The position numbers and the translations under genes were made by a program. The notes beneath the pieces were generated by a model. The model had not been told where the DNA came from. It made no database searches and saw only the letters and a program-made list of their open reading frames with translations. From assembly GCA_016784735.1 (NCBI GenBank), contig JADHUC010000048.1:1-45740 (forward strand): 45,740 nucleotides of DNA, written 5' to 3'. The first letter of the stretch is position 1; the number at the start of each line of letters is the position of its first letter. The stretch comes from Pirellulaceae bacterium. Lineage in GTDB: Bacteria; Planctomycetota; Planctomycetia; Pirellulales; Pirellulaceae. Below are positions 1 through 8,300 of the stretch, one piece after another.

Positions 1-2
1 TC

Positions 3-131
3 CTGGGGCGCAAATCCGACGGTGAGCCAGGCTGGATTACGATCTGGCGTGGCTGGGAGAAACTCAACATGCTTGTTCGAGGCGCTGAACTTGCTTCGCA
101 ATTCAGATTAGAACGCGAAAAATGTGGGTAA
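3..131 (+). CDS. IS4-type transposase, C-terminal end (5' end outside window)
   Basis: The frame beginning at base 3 is open from the window edge to a TAA at 129-131. It starts LGRKSDGEPGW and continues with ITIWRGWEKL, and it ends EKCG. The 'LGRK.DG.PG...W.GW..L' pattern is the usual C-terminus of IS4-group DDE transposases. Only about 42 residues are visible, so catalytic residues and the left end of the element cannot be judged. No terminal inverted repeat was recognised between the stop and the next gene. Recognition is by motif memory only. Confidence 0.6.
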   Translation: MGRKSDGEPGWITIWRGWEKLNMLVRGAELASQFRLEREKCG

Positions 132-137
132 AGACAA

Positions 138-184
138 GGGCCCCCGGCCCGTGTTCCCCGGCACGGGCCGGGGGCCCATGCTAC
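138..184. repeat. Long GC palindrome with GTAG-type end
   Basis: A 16-bp perfect stem (138-153 pairs with 162-177) encloses the 8-base loop TTCCCCGG. Just outside the right arm is CATGCTAC, so on the minus strand the element reads GTAG, CAT, then the hairpin. It lies between the transposase tail and the DUF5060 gene and has no T-run, so it is more likely a REP-like repeat than a rho-independent terminator. Confidence 0.75.
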
Positions 185-235
185 GGAAATGCTTCACAGC
201 GTTGCTCAATGGGGCGACAACCGAAAGGAGTTTCC

Positions 236-1819
236 ATGCGATTGGGACAACTGACCTGTTTTGGGATTCTGGTTCTGACTGTCGCGATCACTTCGGCGGC
301 TGAGGAATTGGATCGCTTTGCCAAGTGGTCCAAGATCGAATTCGCGTTTGCCGGCCCCGAGTCCAGGGGACGAGCAGAACCGAACCCATTTGCGATCCGG
401 CTGGATGTGACTTTCACCAGTCCTGGCGGCACTCGGTACCAGGTGCCGGGATTCTACGACGGCGATGGGCGAGGTGGTTTGGATGGCAATGTGTGGAAGG
501 TTCGCTTTTCGGCCGACGAGGTGGGTGTGTGGACATTCAGAACACGGAGCAATAACGCCCGGCTTGACGGGAAGACCGGTCGATATTCCGTGACGGCTGT
601 TTCACGTAGTGCAAAAGGCTTTTGGCGGTTGGGCCGGCTGGAGTATACCGGAACGCGAGAAAACGGGATTCGGTATCTGAAATTCCGCGATGGGCCTTAT
701 TGGCTGAAGGCCGGTTGCGACGACCCGGAGAATTTCCTGGGTAAGTATCGCAGCTATGACACGCTGGCCAAACGAAAGGCAGCGATCGATTATCTCACCG
801 GGCGCGGCGTCAATTCGTTGTACATCATGACGCACAACCTCGGCGGCGACGACCGTGACGTTTGGCCGTGGCTCGGCGAAACGGCGCGCGAAGCCATGGC
901 CAATGGAGGGGCCAAAGCGCGGTTTGACGTGGCAAAGCTCGAACAGTGGCGCGAATTGTTCGAGCACATGCAGGAGCAGGGTGTCGTGCCCTATTTGGTC
1001 TTGGAGGACGACAGTGCGTGGAAGGGGTACGACCACGAACGTTACTACCGTGAGATCATCGCCAGATTCGGCTACCTGCCGGCGCTGATCTTCAACATGG
1101 GCGAAGAACACAATGAAAACTACCGCCTGAGCGAGGCGCTCGACTGGATGAAGCATTTGGCGGAAACAGATCCTTACGATCATCCGCGCGGCATTCACAA
1201 TGTGAACCGCCCGACGGACCAGTACGTCAAGGCCGCGCAGGTGGATTTCACTGCGATCCAGACCGGCAGTCCGGGCAGCCGAAAGGGGCTCGACAACGCG
1301 CTGGAGCATAATCGTATTGCCATCGACTGGATCAACCGGTGCAAGTCGCTGGGGCAACGGCCCCTGATGGTGGGTTTCGACGAGGGTCGACCGGAACAGC
1401 ATCGCGCTGCCTGGTGGGCCGCGTACATGGGTGGCGGCGTGTGGGAAGCGCACGTGCTCCAGCCTTATGATCGGCCCATGTCGTCATGGGAGCCCACATG
1501 GACGGAATTGGGCGGAGCGAGGGCGTTCATGGAAACGCTGCCTTTTTGGGAAATGGAGCCGCGCAACGATCTGGTGAAATCCGGAAAAGCGTTGTGCTTT
1601 GCCCAAATCGGCCGGGCATATGCGTTATACTTACCAACTGGCGGGAGCATCACCGTCGAGTTGGCTGATGGAGCGACTTACGACTTGGCTTGGTGGAATC
1701 CGGGCAATGGCAAAGACGGCCGATTCCAAGATAAGGGGAGCGTGACGGGCGGCGCGTGGCGTCTAACGGCTCCCGGCGACGGCGATTGGGCGCTTCGCAT
1801 TGTGCGTGTTTCTTTGTAG
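236..1819 (+). CDS. Secreted DUF5060-type glycoside hydrolase
   Basis: 527 residues. The ATG at 236 is chosen because AAAGGAG sits 5 bases upstream and because it gives a signal peptide (cleavage near SAA|EEL); a longer in-frame ORF from 122 would run through the upstream palindrome. Order of parts: signal peptide (1-22), DUF5060 beta-sandwich (about 25-110, with GFYDGDG and W.VRF), TIM-barrel-like catalytic region (about 130-430, with FNMGEEHNE as the probable acid/base segment), and a C-terminal beta domain like the putative collagen-binding domain found on these enzymes (about 440-525, ending DGDWALRIVRV). This architecture is typical of secreted plant or algal polysaccharide glycosidases; the substrate cannot be read from the sequence. 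The stop TAG lies inside the GTAG that opens the next repeat. Confidence 0.8.
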   Translation: MRLGQLTCFGILVLTVAITSAAEELDRFAKWSKIEFAFAGPESRGRAEPNPFAIRLDVTFTSPGGTRYQVPGFYDGDGRGGLDGNVWKVRFSADEVGVWTFRTRSNNARLDGKTGRYSVTAVSRSAKGFWRLGRLEYTGTRENGIRYLKFRDGPYWLKAGCDDPENFLGKYRSYDTLAKRKAAIDYLTGRGVNSLYIMTHNLGGDDRDVWPWLGETAREAMANGGAKARFDVAKLEQWRELFEHMQEQGVVPYLVLEDDSAWKGYDHERYYREIIARFGYLPALIFNMGEEHNENYRLSEALDWMKHLAETDPYDHPRGIHNVNRPTDQYVKAAQVDFTAIQTGSPGSRKGLDNALEHNRIAIDWINRCKSLGQRPLMVGFDEGRPEQHRAAWWAAYMGGGVWEAHVLQPYDRPMSSWEPTWTELGGARAFMETLPFWEMEPRNDLVKSGKALCFAQIGRAYALYLPTGGSITVELADGATYDLAWWNPGNGKDGRFQDKGSVTGGAWRLTAPGDGDWALRIVRVSL

Positions 1820-1941
1820 GTCCCGTCTGCCGGACGGGACCTGGCGCTTGTTGGAGTTCACGCTTTAGCGTGCGGAAAGACACGCTGAAGCGTGAACTCT
1901 AGCGACGTAAGACGAGGTCCCGTCCGGCAGACGGGACCTAC
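1816..1941. repeat. Nested palindrome: GTAG-type REP pair enclosing a GGAG-type pair
   Basis: The outer arms 1816-1842 and 1915-1941 are a perfect 27-bp inverted repeat beginning GTAGGTCCCGTC. Each arm is itself a hairpin (AGGTCCCGTC, 5-base loop, GACGGGACCT). Between them sits a second inverted pair, 1854-1872 with 1881-1899, whose arms read GAGTTCACGCTTTAGCGTG with one G-T wobble. The layout is that of a bacterial interspersed mosaic element of two inverted REPs. The first three bases after G of the left arm are the stop codon of the DUF5060 gene. Confidence 0.85.
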
Positions 1942-1976
1942 TGGGCAGCGGCTTGGCCGCTTTGGGAGATCCACAA

Positions 1977-3281
1977 ATGACCGGTTCACATAGATTGTCA
2001 CGCAGGCGTTTTTTGCGACAAAGCGCGGCGGCCGCAGGCTTGGCCGTGCCGTATCTTATTCCTTCCGGTGCCATGGCCAGCGCCGAAACGCCTGGAGCGA
2101 ACGATCGTGTCGGCGTTGGCTACATTGGGGTGGGACGCCGTGGATCGCAGTTAATGCACTTGCCCCCGGACGCCCAAATCGTGGCTGTCGCTGATGTCGA
2201 CCGAAACCGTGCGGAGACTCTGGCCAAGGTGCGCAAGTGCCGGCCTTATACCGACTACCGCAAGATGCTCGATGCCAAGGATGTCGACGCGGTGGTCGTG
2301 GCCACGCCGGACCATTGGCATGCCTTGCCCAGTATCCAGGCCTGCCAAGCCGGCAAAGACGTCTATTGTGAAAAGCCGCTGACTCTAACCGTCCGTGAAG
2401 GTCAGGTGATCGTCCAAGCGGCGCGCAAGTACGAACGCGTTTTCCAGACGGGCACCCAGCGACGATCGTCCGCCGAGCATCAAGTCGGCTGCGAGTTGGT
2501 CCGCAGCGGGCGGATCGGCAAGGTGGAGACAGTCCTTATGTCGGCCTTTCCCAGTCCGTGGGTGTGCCGATTCCCCGGCAAGCCGGTGCGTGAGGGACTT
2601 GACTGGGACGTGTGGTGCGGCCAGACCGAACCGGTCCCGTTTCACGACGACATCTACATTCAGCGTTCCCGACCGGGCTGGCTCTCGCTGCGGCCCTATT
2701 CCGGCGGCGAAATCACCGGTAACGGCGTTCACGGGGTGGACCTTGTGCAATTGGCATTGGGCATGGATCATACCTGCCCGGTCGAAGTGTGGGCCGAAGG
2801 CGGAAAGATGGAAGACCTCGTCTACGAGGCCCCGGAAGACCGCGGCCGCGGCAACGCTCACGGCAGCCAAGGGCGGGCGCTCACCTACCGCTACGCCAAC
2901 GGCGTGACGCTGAAACTGGCCAGCGGGCCGCTGGGCGGTACGTTTGTGGGCGAGAACGGCAAGATCGAAATCGGCAGTGGTAGCATCAAATCGGACCCGC
3001 CGGAGATCGTCAAGGATGCCCTGAAAGAGGCCAGCAGCAATCCGCGCGTGAGTCACTTGCAGAACTGGATTGAATGTATCAAATCGCGCGAGAAACCCGC
3101 CGCCGACGTGGAGATCGGCCACCGCGACGCCGTCATCTGCCATTTGGGCAACATCGCCCGCTGGGTAGGGCGCAAGCTGCGTTGGGATCCCGAGAAGGAA
3201 GTCTTCCCGGACGACGACGAAGCCAACGCCTACCTGGAACGACCGATGCGCAAACCGTATCAGTTGCCGGACAACGTGTAG
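1977..3281 (+). CDS. Tat-exported Gfo/Idh/MocA family oxidoreductase
   Basis: 434 residues. The ATG at 1977 follows GGGAG by 8 bases; a TTG eight codons earlier is less likely. The N-terminus carries SRRRFLRQSAAAAG, a twin-arginine signal, so it probably acts folded in the periplasm. The Rossmann domain follows (VGVGYIGVGRRG, then ADVDRNRAETL), with VVVATPDHWHA and YCEKPLTLT marking the NAD(P)-binding half. The C-terminal half has ITGNGVHGVDLVQ, the usual substrate-side helix. This family oxidises or reduces sugars and polyols; the substrate is unknown. It lies 157 bases downstream of the DUF5060 gene on the same strand, with the nested palindrome between, so both may handle the same glycan. 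Confidence 0.85.
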   Translation: MTGSHRLSRRRFLRQSAAAAGLAVPYLIPSGAMASAETPGANDRVGVGYIGVGRRGSQLMHLPPDAQIVAVADVDRNRAETLAKVRKCRPYTDYRKMLDAKDVDAVVVATPDHWHALPSIQACQAGKDVYCEKPLTLTVREGQVIVQAARKYERVFQTGTQRRSSAEHQVGCELVRSGRIGKVETVLMSAFPSPWVCRFPGKPVREGLDWDVWCGQTEPVPFHDDIYIQRSRPGWLSLRPYSGGEITGNGVHGVDLVQLALGMDHTCPVEVWAEGGKMEDLVYEAPEDRGRGNAHGSQGRALTYRYANGVTLKLASGPLGGTFVGENGKIEIGSGSIKSDPPEIVKDALKEASSNPRVSHLQNWIECIKSREKPAADVEIGHRDAVICHLGNIARWVGRKLRWDPEKEVFPDDDEANAYLERPMRKPYQLPDNV

Positions 3282-3303
3282 CAGCGCGGCGGTATTAATC
3301 CTT

Positions 3304-3371
3304 CGTTTAACCGCAAGCCGGAGGCGTGCGCGCTCCGAGCCCCGCGCACGCCTCCGGCTTGCGGTTAAACG
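3304..3371. repeat. 29-bp perfect palindrome
   Basis: The arms 3304-3332 and 3343-3371 are perfectly complementary over 29 bp around a 10-base loop. The left arm begins CGTTTAACCGCAAGCCGGAG. It sits 22 bases after the oxidoreductase stop. It lacks a U-tract and lacks the GTAG/GGAG end of the other palindromes, so it is a separate repeat class. It could still stall or protect transcript ends. Confidence 0.8.
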
Positions 3372-3618
3372 AGCAAATGTGCTACGCGTCCAGTCTGTGC
3401 TAGCAGTGACGATGACGCGCAAATTCCACGACGGCAAAGGCGAATTCGCCTTGCTCCGGTCGACCACTTCCTGTATTTCTACGCGACCCGCGAAAAGCCG
3501 AACCACGACTAGTCGCTCGTCGGCGTCGCGGTGGTGACGGTGGTCGCCGCACGACCGTGGGGATCTTGTCTCGAACGACTCTTTTCAATCTGCCAGATCA
3601 GCAAGGCGATAGCTAATC
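3372..3618. other. Intergenic region with a possible gene relic
   Basis: No convincing gene. An ATG at 3411 opens FHDGKGEFALL, and a frame change near 3460 leads into HFLYFYATREKPNHD ending at a TAG (3510-3512). Together these look like the last 30 or so residues of a decayed protein, but I cannot name a family. The rest, up to the POTRA gene, shows no recognisable element. Confidence 0.25.
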
Positions 3619-5007
3619 ATGCAAAGCATTCGCTCCTTCTGCGCACATCGGACATTCGCCGTCGGTATATGGCTCGTTGTAGGGTCGATGCTGCTGGCAC
3701 CGATCTCGTTTGGGCAAGTTGGTTCGCCGAGCTATGCCTCACGGCCGTTGGTGGCCGAAGTGCGGATTACGGGAAACGAAACCACGGCCGAGCACTACGT
3801 CCGGTCGCAATTGCGCACCAAGAAAGATCGCGAATTCGACCCACAGATCCTCCAAGCTGACGTGCGTCGTTTGGCGTCCAGCGGCAAGTTTCAGGACGTG
3901 CGCCCCTACACACAAGACACGCCGGCCGGCGTGGTTGTCACTTTTGAAGTCTTCGAGCGTCCGACGATCCGCCACATCCGTTTCTTGGGGAATCGAGGAA
4001 TCAGCGACAAGGTACTGGAAAAACAGGACGGCCTGGAGGTTGGCGATCCGTTGAATCGCTATGCCGTGGACGAGGCCAGGCGGAAGATCGAGGAGTTCTA
4101 TCGCTCCAAAGGCTTTTCGAAATGCCAGGTCTTCATCAATGAAGGCGACGGGCCGCAGGATCGAGACGCTGCGTTCGCGATCAACGAGGGTGAGCTGGAA
4201 CGCATCTTCGCTGTTTATTTCGAAGGCAATACGATCGCATCAGATTCTCGGCTGAAGACGCAAGTCAAATCCAAGCCCGGTATCTTGTGGTATCTGTTCC
4301 GAGGCAAAGTCGACCGAAAGCAGATCGAGGAGGACATCAACCGGCTGACCGCATACTATCGCAATCTGGGATACTTCAACGCCCGTATCGGTCGCGAGTT
4401 GGAGTTCAGCGAATCCGGAAAATGGTTGACGATCAGGTTCGTTATCGACGAAGGCCCGCGTTACAAGATCCGTAACGTTGCCATCCTGGGAACTCAGAAA
4501 TTCTCTTCCGAAGCGTTGGCCGAACGATTGGAGCTGGCATCGGGCGACTACTTCAACTTCGGCAAGATGAACCGGGACGTGAACACGCTGGTCGACATCT
4601 ACGGCGGGCAAGGTCACATCTTTGTGGACGTCAGCCCCGACCCGCGGTTCCTCGAAGAACCCGGTCAGCTCGACTTGGTTTACAACATCGAGGAAGGGGG
4701 CGTTTGGCGGGCTGGGAAGATCAACGTCCATATCGGCGGCGAATATCCACACACGCGTCAAAGCGTTGTGTTGAATCGGGTATCCATACGGCCGAACGAC
4801 ATCATCGACATGCGGGAAATACGCAACAGCAAACGGCGATTGATGGCTTCGCAGTTGTTCTTGAACGATCCGACAACGGGCAAGGTGCCTCGTGTCGAGA
4901 TTCGTCCGCCCGAATTGCAGGACCTGGAGAGAAACATTGCCGGAAGCGGTTCCACCGGTACTCGGTCTTATCGAGGCCAGAGCCCCGGCGGATTTTTCTA
5001 TAGGTAA
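3619..5007 (+). CDS. POTRA-repeat protein, periplasmic half of a split BamA
   Basis: 462 residues, exported by an N-terminal signal peptide (hydrophobic stretch about 13-32, cleavage near SFG|QVG). Five POTRA-like units can be followed: about 45-118 (VAEVRITGNETTAEHYVRSQL), 119-195 (IRHIRFLGNRGISDKVL), 196-285 (IFAVYFEGNTI), 286-365 (IRNVAILGTQKFSSEAL) and 368-440 (AGKINVHIGGEYPHTRQSV). In BamA, POTRA domains bind unfolded outer-membrane proteins and accessory lipoproteins. There is no beta-barrel: the protein ends with a Gly/Ser-rich tail (GSGSTGTRSYRGQSPGGFFYR region) and TAA. The barrel is encoded by the next gene, 37 bases on. The ribosome-binding site is weak (AAGG about 12 bases upstream). 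Confidence 0.85.
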   Translation: MQSIRSFCAHRTFAVGIWLVVGSMLLAPISFGQVGSPSYASRPLVAEVRITGNETTAEHYVRSQLRTKKDREFDPQILQADVRRLASSGKFQDVRPYTQDTPAGVVVTFEVFERPTIRHIRFLGNRGISDKVLEKQDGLEVGDPLNRYAVDEARRKIEEFYRSKGFSKCQVFINEGDGPQDRDAAFAINEGELERIFAVYFEGNTIASDSRLKTQVKSKPGILWYLFRGKVDRKQIEEDINRLTAYYRNLGYFNARIGRELEFSESGKWLTIRFVIDEGPRYKIRNVAILGTQKFSSEALAERLELASGDYFNFGKMNRDVNTLVDIYGGQGHIFVDVSPDPRFLEEPGQLDLVYNIEEGGVWRAGKINVHIGGEYPHTRQSVVLNRVSIRPNDIIDMREIRNSKRRLMASQLFLNDPTTGKVPRVEIRPPELQDLERNIAGSGSTGTRSYRGQSPGGFFYR

Positions 5008-5044
5008 TGAAACCGTAAACAAACAAACGTCCGAGGACAGCACG

Positions 5045-6571
5045 TTGAATCGACCGAGCGCGATCACTGCACATCTGCTCTGGATCAGCCTTGTGATCGT
5101 CGTGGCAGGCTGTGCCCCTCTGCAGCCTGCCCGGACGGCGTACCATCCGTCGTGGCAAGGCACGCAAACTCAAGGTGTGTATTCGGAAAAACAAGAATTG
5201 GCCACTGCCACGTCCCCAACGAACGGGTCCACGACCGTCCGGGGGCAGGACGTCGGTTACGGCAATCCGATCAATCGTCAAGATCCTGGATCCGGAAGTT
5301 ACCTGCGGCAGGGGATGCCAGTCACATTGGCGCAGGGACCCGCGGCGCCCGCGCCGATCCGTACAGCGCAGGGAGTGCCGGAAAATGTGGCGCCGTTGAC
5401 GGGACAGCCTGAAGGGATGCCCGCTTTTCCGAATCAGCCCGAATCCACGGCACAGCCGCTGATCGAACCGTACGTTGACATCGATCCGTCGATGTCGACA
5501 CCGGTTGATGTATATGTCGAGGAGACGCACACCGGCCGGTTTATGTTCGGTGCCGGCATCAACTCGGACGCAGGCGTGACCGGCCAAATCGTCATCGACG
5601 AGCGCAATTTCGACGTTACCCGTGTTCCCACAAGTTTCCAGGATTTCGTCAATGGCACGGCCTTCCGCGGCGCCGGCCAGGGGTTCCGCATGGAAGCCAT
5701 GCCGGGCAACCTGGTCCAGCGTTACTTGGTGAGCTTCACCGAGCCGTATCTGCTGAACACGCGGATCAGCCTGAACGCAAGCGGCTTCTTGTACGATCGC
5801 CGATTCTTCGATTGGGATGAAAGGCGCGTCGGCGGCCGTCTCGCGGTGGGATATCGTTTGACGCCCGATATCTCGGTCGCCGCGGCTTTGCGCGGCGAAG
5901 AGGTCGTAATCTCCGATCCGCGCGTGATCGGCGTGGAGGCATTGGACAGGGTAGTCGGCGACAATGAACTGTACAGCGGCCGAGTTACGCTGACGCACGA
6001 CACGCGTGACATTCCGTTCATGCCCACCGAAGGGCATTTGATCGAGTTGAGCTACGAGCAGGTTTTCGGCGATTTCGACTACCCGCGCGGCGAGGCGGAC
6101 CTTCGCAGGTACTTCATCATCCGCGAACGCCCGGACGGCTCCGGCCGCCACACGCTGGGATACATCTTTCGGTTAGGCTTCAGCGGATCGAACACGCCGC
6201 TGTTCGAGAACTACTTCGCAGGCGGCTTTTCCACGCTTCGCGGCTTCGATTTCCGCGGCGCCTCGCCGGTTGCCCCAGGCACGAGCGTGCGCGTCGGTGG
6301 TACCTTCCGTTTCCTTGGATCGGCCGAGTACATCTTCCCGTTGACGGCCGACGACATGCTGAAAGGCGCCCTGTTTGTCGATTTCGGCACGGTTGAGGAA
6401 AGCATCGAGATCAACGCAGAGAACTACCGCGTGGCTCCCGGTTTCGGCCTGCGTATCAACGTCCCGGCTTTAGGACCTGCGCCGCTTTCTTTCGATTTCG
6501 CATTCCCCGTGGCCAAAGCCTTCGGAGACGAAACTCAGATGTTCAGCTTTTTCCTCGGCGTGGGAAGGTAG
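5045..6571 (+). CDS. Lipoprotein-anchored Omp85/BamA-type beta-barrel
   Basis: 508 residues. I choose TTG at 5045: GAGG lies 8 bases upstream, and this start gives a lipoprotein signal with lipobox VAGC (Cys23). An ATG at 4892 in frame lies deep inside the POTRA gene and is rejected. Residues about 24-150 are a Pro/Gln-rich low-complexity linker. From about 155 the protein has alternating beta strands ending in an Omp85 surface-antigen domain; RGF at 399-401 matches the conserved barrel-loop motif, and the end (PGFGLRINVPALGPAPLSFDFAFPV) is the typical final strands of the family, although the last residue is Arg, not Phe. With the upstream POTRA protein it would rebuild BamA for outer-membrane protein insertion. 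Alternatively it is a TamA-like or other Omp85 variant. Confidence 0.8.
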   Translation: MNRPSAITAHLLWISLVIVVAGCAPLQPARTAYHPSWQGTQTQGVYSEKQELATATSPTNGSTTVRGQDVGYGNPINRQDPGSGSYLRQGMPVTLAQGPAAPAPIRTAQGVPENVAPLTGQPEGMPAFPNQPESTAQPLIEPYVDIDPSMSTPVDVYVEETHTGRFMFGAGINSDAGVTGQIVIDERNFDVTRVPTSFQDFVNGTAFRGAGQGFRMEAMPGNLVQRYLVSFTEPYLLNTRISLNASGFLYDRRFFDWDERRVGGRLAVGYRLTPDISVAAALRGEEVVISDPRVIGVEALDRVVGDNELYSGRVTLTHDTRDIPFMPTEGHLIELSYEQVFGDFDYPRGEADLRRYFIIRERPDGSGRHTLGYIFRLGFSGSNTPLFENYFAGGFSTLRGFDFRGASPVAPGTSVRVGGTFRFLGSAEYIFPLTADDMLKGALFVDFGTVEESIEINAENYRVAPGFGLRINVPALGPAPLSFDFAFPVAKAFGDETQMFSFFLGVGR

Positions 6572-6656
6572 CGACCCGCCTCCACTCCTCTGGTTTCCCG
6601 GCGATTCTGCGGCTAGGATTAGGTGTTGACCAGTCCGCTTTCTGCGAGGCACCTCG

Positions 6657-7538
6657 ATGGTTGCAGTCCAGTTCACTTGTCCCCATTGCGCCGGCGTTTT
6701 CCAGGTGGACAGTTCGATGTCCGGCGGCCAGGTGGCGTGCCCACACTGTCAAGGCATTGTGGCCCTGCCCGCCATGGGCGGTGCGGCTCCGGTGCAGCCC
6801 GCTTATCCGCAAACGACCGGCGTTCAGCAGCCATTCCCGGCTGCGCCGACAATGCCTACCACGCCGCAATCCAGTCCCGCGGGTCCGTGGCAGCCGAATG
6901 TCAGCGCGCCCACGCCGGTTACGCCTCAACCTCAACAGCCACACGAGCAACCGGTAAGGCCGCCTAGCCAGCAGACTCCGGTTAGCGGCCCAAGTCAGGA
7001 ACGAGCCGTCAAACCGCCGGGCACGGGGCAACCGCTTCGCCCCGTGCCGGTCGTCCCACAGGCTCCGCAGCAACCCGGCGGCCGGAAACAGCCAACCGGC
7101 GCACCGATTCAGAAGAAGCCGGTGCCGACCACGCCTGACTCGGGCAGGACGACTGCGAAATCCAAATCGGCAGCACCCTCGAGCGGCAAGCCCGCCTCCA
7201 GGCCGCTGCCCATGTCCAGTCCCCAACCGATTCCTACCAGCCCGGTGCAATCCTCGGCGCCCACGGCGACCGGGCCTGCGCCCACTGGTGTTGCGCAAGG
7301 TCAGTCCAGGGAAGGCGGGCCGATCGTAATCCCCACCGAGGACGGAGTATTCATCACATTCCGCGATCCGGTGAAGACGGTCGGAGATGGTGACGAGGAG
7401 ATTGAACTGAGAGCGCTCACGCCCGAAGAGAAGGCTAGGAAGAAGTTCAAGAAGAACCTCATCCTTTGGGGCTTTGGGCTAGTCATCATGGCGATCACGC
7501 TGTACGTCCTCCTAACGATGGGCCCCATCAGTCCGTGA
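6657..7538 (+). CDS. Zinc-ribbon, Pro-rich, C-terminally anchored membrane protein
   Basis: 293 residues; ATG with GAGG 7 bases upstream. The N-terminus is a small zinc ribbon with two CPHC knuckles (Cys8/Cys11 and Cys28/Cys31). Residues about 40-225 are Pro/Gln/Ser/Thr-rich and probably disordered. A short acidic segment (DPVKTVGDGDEEIELRALT) and a basic stretch (EEKARKKFKKN) precede one transmembrane helix (about 268-288, LILWGFGLVIMAITLYVLL). The topology suggests a cytoplasmic zinc ribbon tethered to the membrane by a long linker. Planctomycetes carry many such proteins of unknown role. It follows the split BamA pair by 85 bases, but a functional link is not shown. Confidence 0.7.
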   Translation: MVAVQFTCPHCAGVFQVDSSMSGGQVACPHCQGIVALPAMGGAAPVQPAYPQTTGVQQPFPAAPTMPTTPQSSPAGPWQPNVSAPTPVTPQPQQPHEQPVRPPSQQTPVSGPSQERAVKPPGTGQPLRPVPVVPQAPQQPGGRKQPTGAPIQKKPVPTTPDSGRTTAKSKSAAPSSGKPASRPLPMSSPQPIPTSPVQSSAPTATGPAPTGVAQGQSREGGPIVIPTEDGVFITFRDPVKTVGDGDEEIELRALTPEEKARKKFKKNLILWGFGLVIMAITLYVLLTMGPISP

Positions 7539-7574
7539 CGGCCGCAACGCGTTGTGCCGATTTCACCATTTCCG

Positions 7575-7770
7575 TCAGGGCACTTGGAGGACGACGCAAT
7601 CGGATTCAGACAAGCCAGCACTACGAACAGCCACCCCAGTTGTTCTGGAACGCGGGGCCGGAATTTCAGCGGCGGATGGTTAGACGTGGCGTTTCCTTCG
7701 CCGACGACCGTGGAAAAGGTGGTTGTTCGCTGGCCCGACGCAGTGGGTCGCCGTCTCGCGCATAGATCAC
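7575..7770 (+). pseudogene. Frameshifted relic resembling an FG-GAP/ASPIC-UnbV protein
   Basis: One frame reads EQPPQLFWNAGPEF (about 7626-7667) and another, after a frame change, reads TTVEKVVVRWPDAVG (about 7707-7751). The latter resembles the core of the ASPIC/UnbV domain ('V..V.VRWP.G') that follows FG-GAP repeats in secreted planctomycete proteins. Neither part has a start or a full domain, so it is called a remnant. A chance resemblance is possible. Confidence 0.35.
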
Positions 7771-7791
7771 ACGTACGTGGTAAAACAGCGA

Positions 7792-7962
7792 TCAGGCAGA
7801 GGCGGAGACGGGGATTCTTGACGAGGAGTGAGGAGCTAGTTTGGCGGGTTGGTCGGGAAGCATCCAGAAGCGACGTTTGAAGCGACGGGCTCGATGCAGG
7901 GCGTACCAACGACGCTTGGCTTGATCCTGACTGTGCCGCCGTTTGCGTTTCCCGTCGGGCAT
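7792..7962 (-). CDS. Small Arg-rich protein, 56 residues
   Basis: The minus-strand ATG at 7962 is preceded by CGGAGG (plus-strand 7970-7975) at a 7-base spacing, a strong ribosome-binding site. The product begins MPDGKRKRRHSQDQAKRRWY and continues with ALHRARRFKRRFWMLPDQ; its first 38 residues are strongly basic with Trp/Tyr/Phe, the last 18 are Ser/Pro-rich. Codons favour G or C at the third position as in neighbouring genes. The charge suggests binding to RNA, DNA or the ribosome; this is inference. No family is recognised. The relic on the opposite strand overlaps its last bases. Confidence 0.5.
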   Translation of the reverse strand: MPDGKRKRRHSQDQAKRRWYALHRARRFKRRFWMLPDQPAKLAPHSSSRIPVSASA

Positions 7963-8300
7963 ACGCGGTCCTCCGATTAGCTCCTAGTCCAGTCTATCGG
8001 TTAGGCAAATGCGGCGACTTCGCGAAAAGGCGTCAGAGCCCTAAAGTCGAAAGAAGGTCTATCCCTCCGACAACTCTCATCACCTGTGGAAACATAGCAT
8101 CCGTTTAAGTCGCGTTACCATTTTCCAGCGAACCAACCGGTTAGCCCGTCGCACGAACGCTCGCTACGATTCCGAGAGGCGCGATTTCAGTCTTAGTCGC
8201 GCAGATCGGCTCGCAAGTTCCCGCCTCGGGCAGTAACTTCGTATTTCTTGCTTGACAAACGCTAAGGATATGCTGTGCGGATTCCGTACCCGAATTCACG

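Noticed and set aside
122..235. N-terminal extension of the DUF5060 gene from the ATG at 122
   Set aside because: It would run through a 16-bp palindrome, lacks a ribosome-binding site and would bury the signal peptide; the ATG at 236 has AAAGGAG.
602..1453. 283-residue minus-strand ORF
   Set aside because: Shadow of the DUF5060 gene; no start signal or recognisable domain.
4892..5044. Upstream in-frame ATG of the barrel gene, overlapping the POTRA gene
   Set aside because: It would add 51 residues before a clear lipoprotein signal; TTG at 5045 has GAGG at good spacing.
7301..7909. 202-residue minus-strand ORF
   Set aside because: Overlaps the zinc-ribbon gene end and the small Arg-rich gene in another frame; composition not protein-like.
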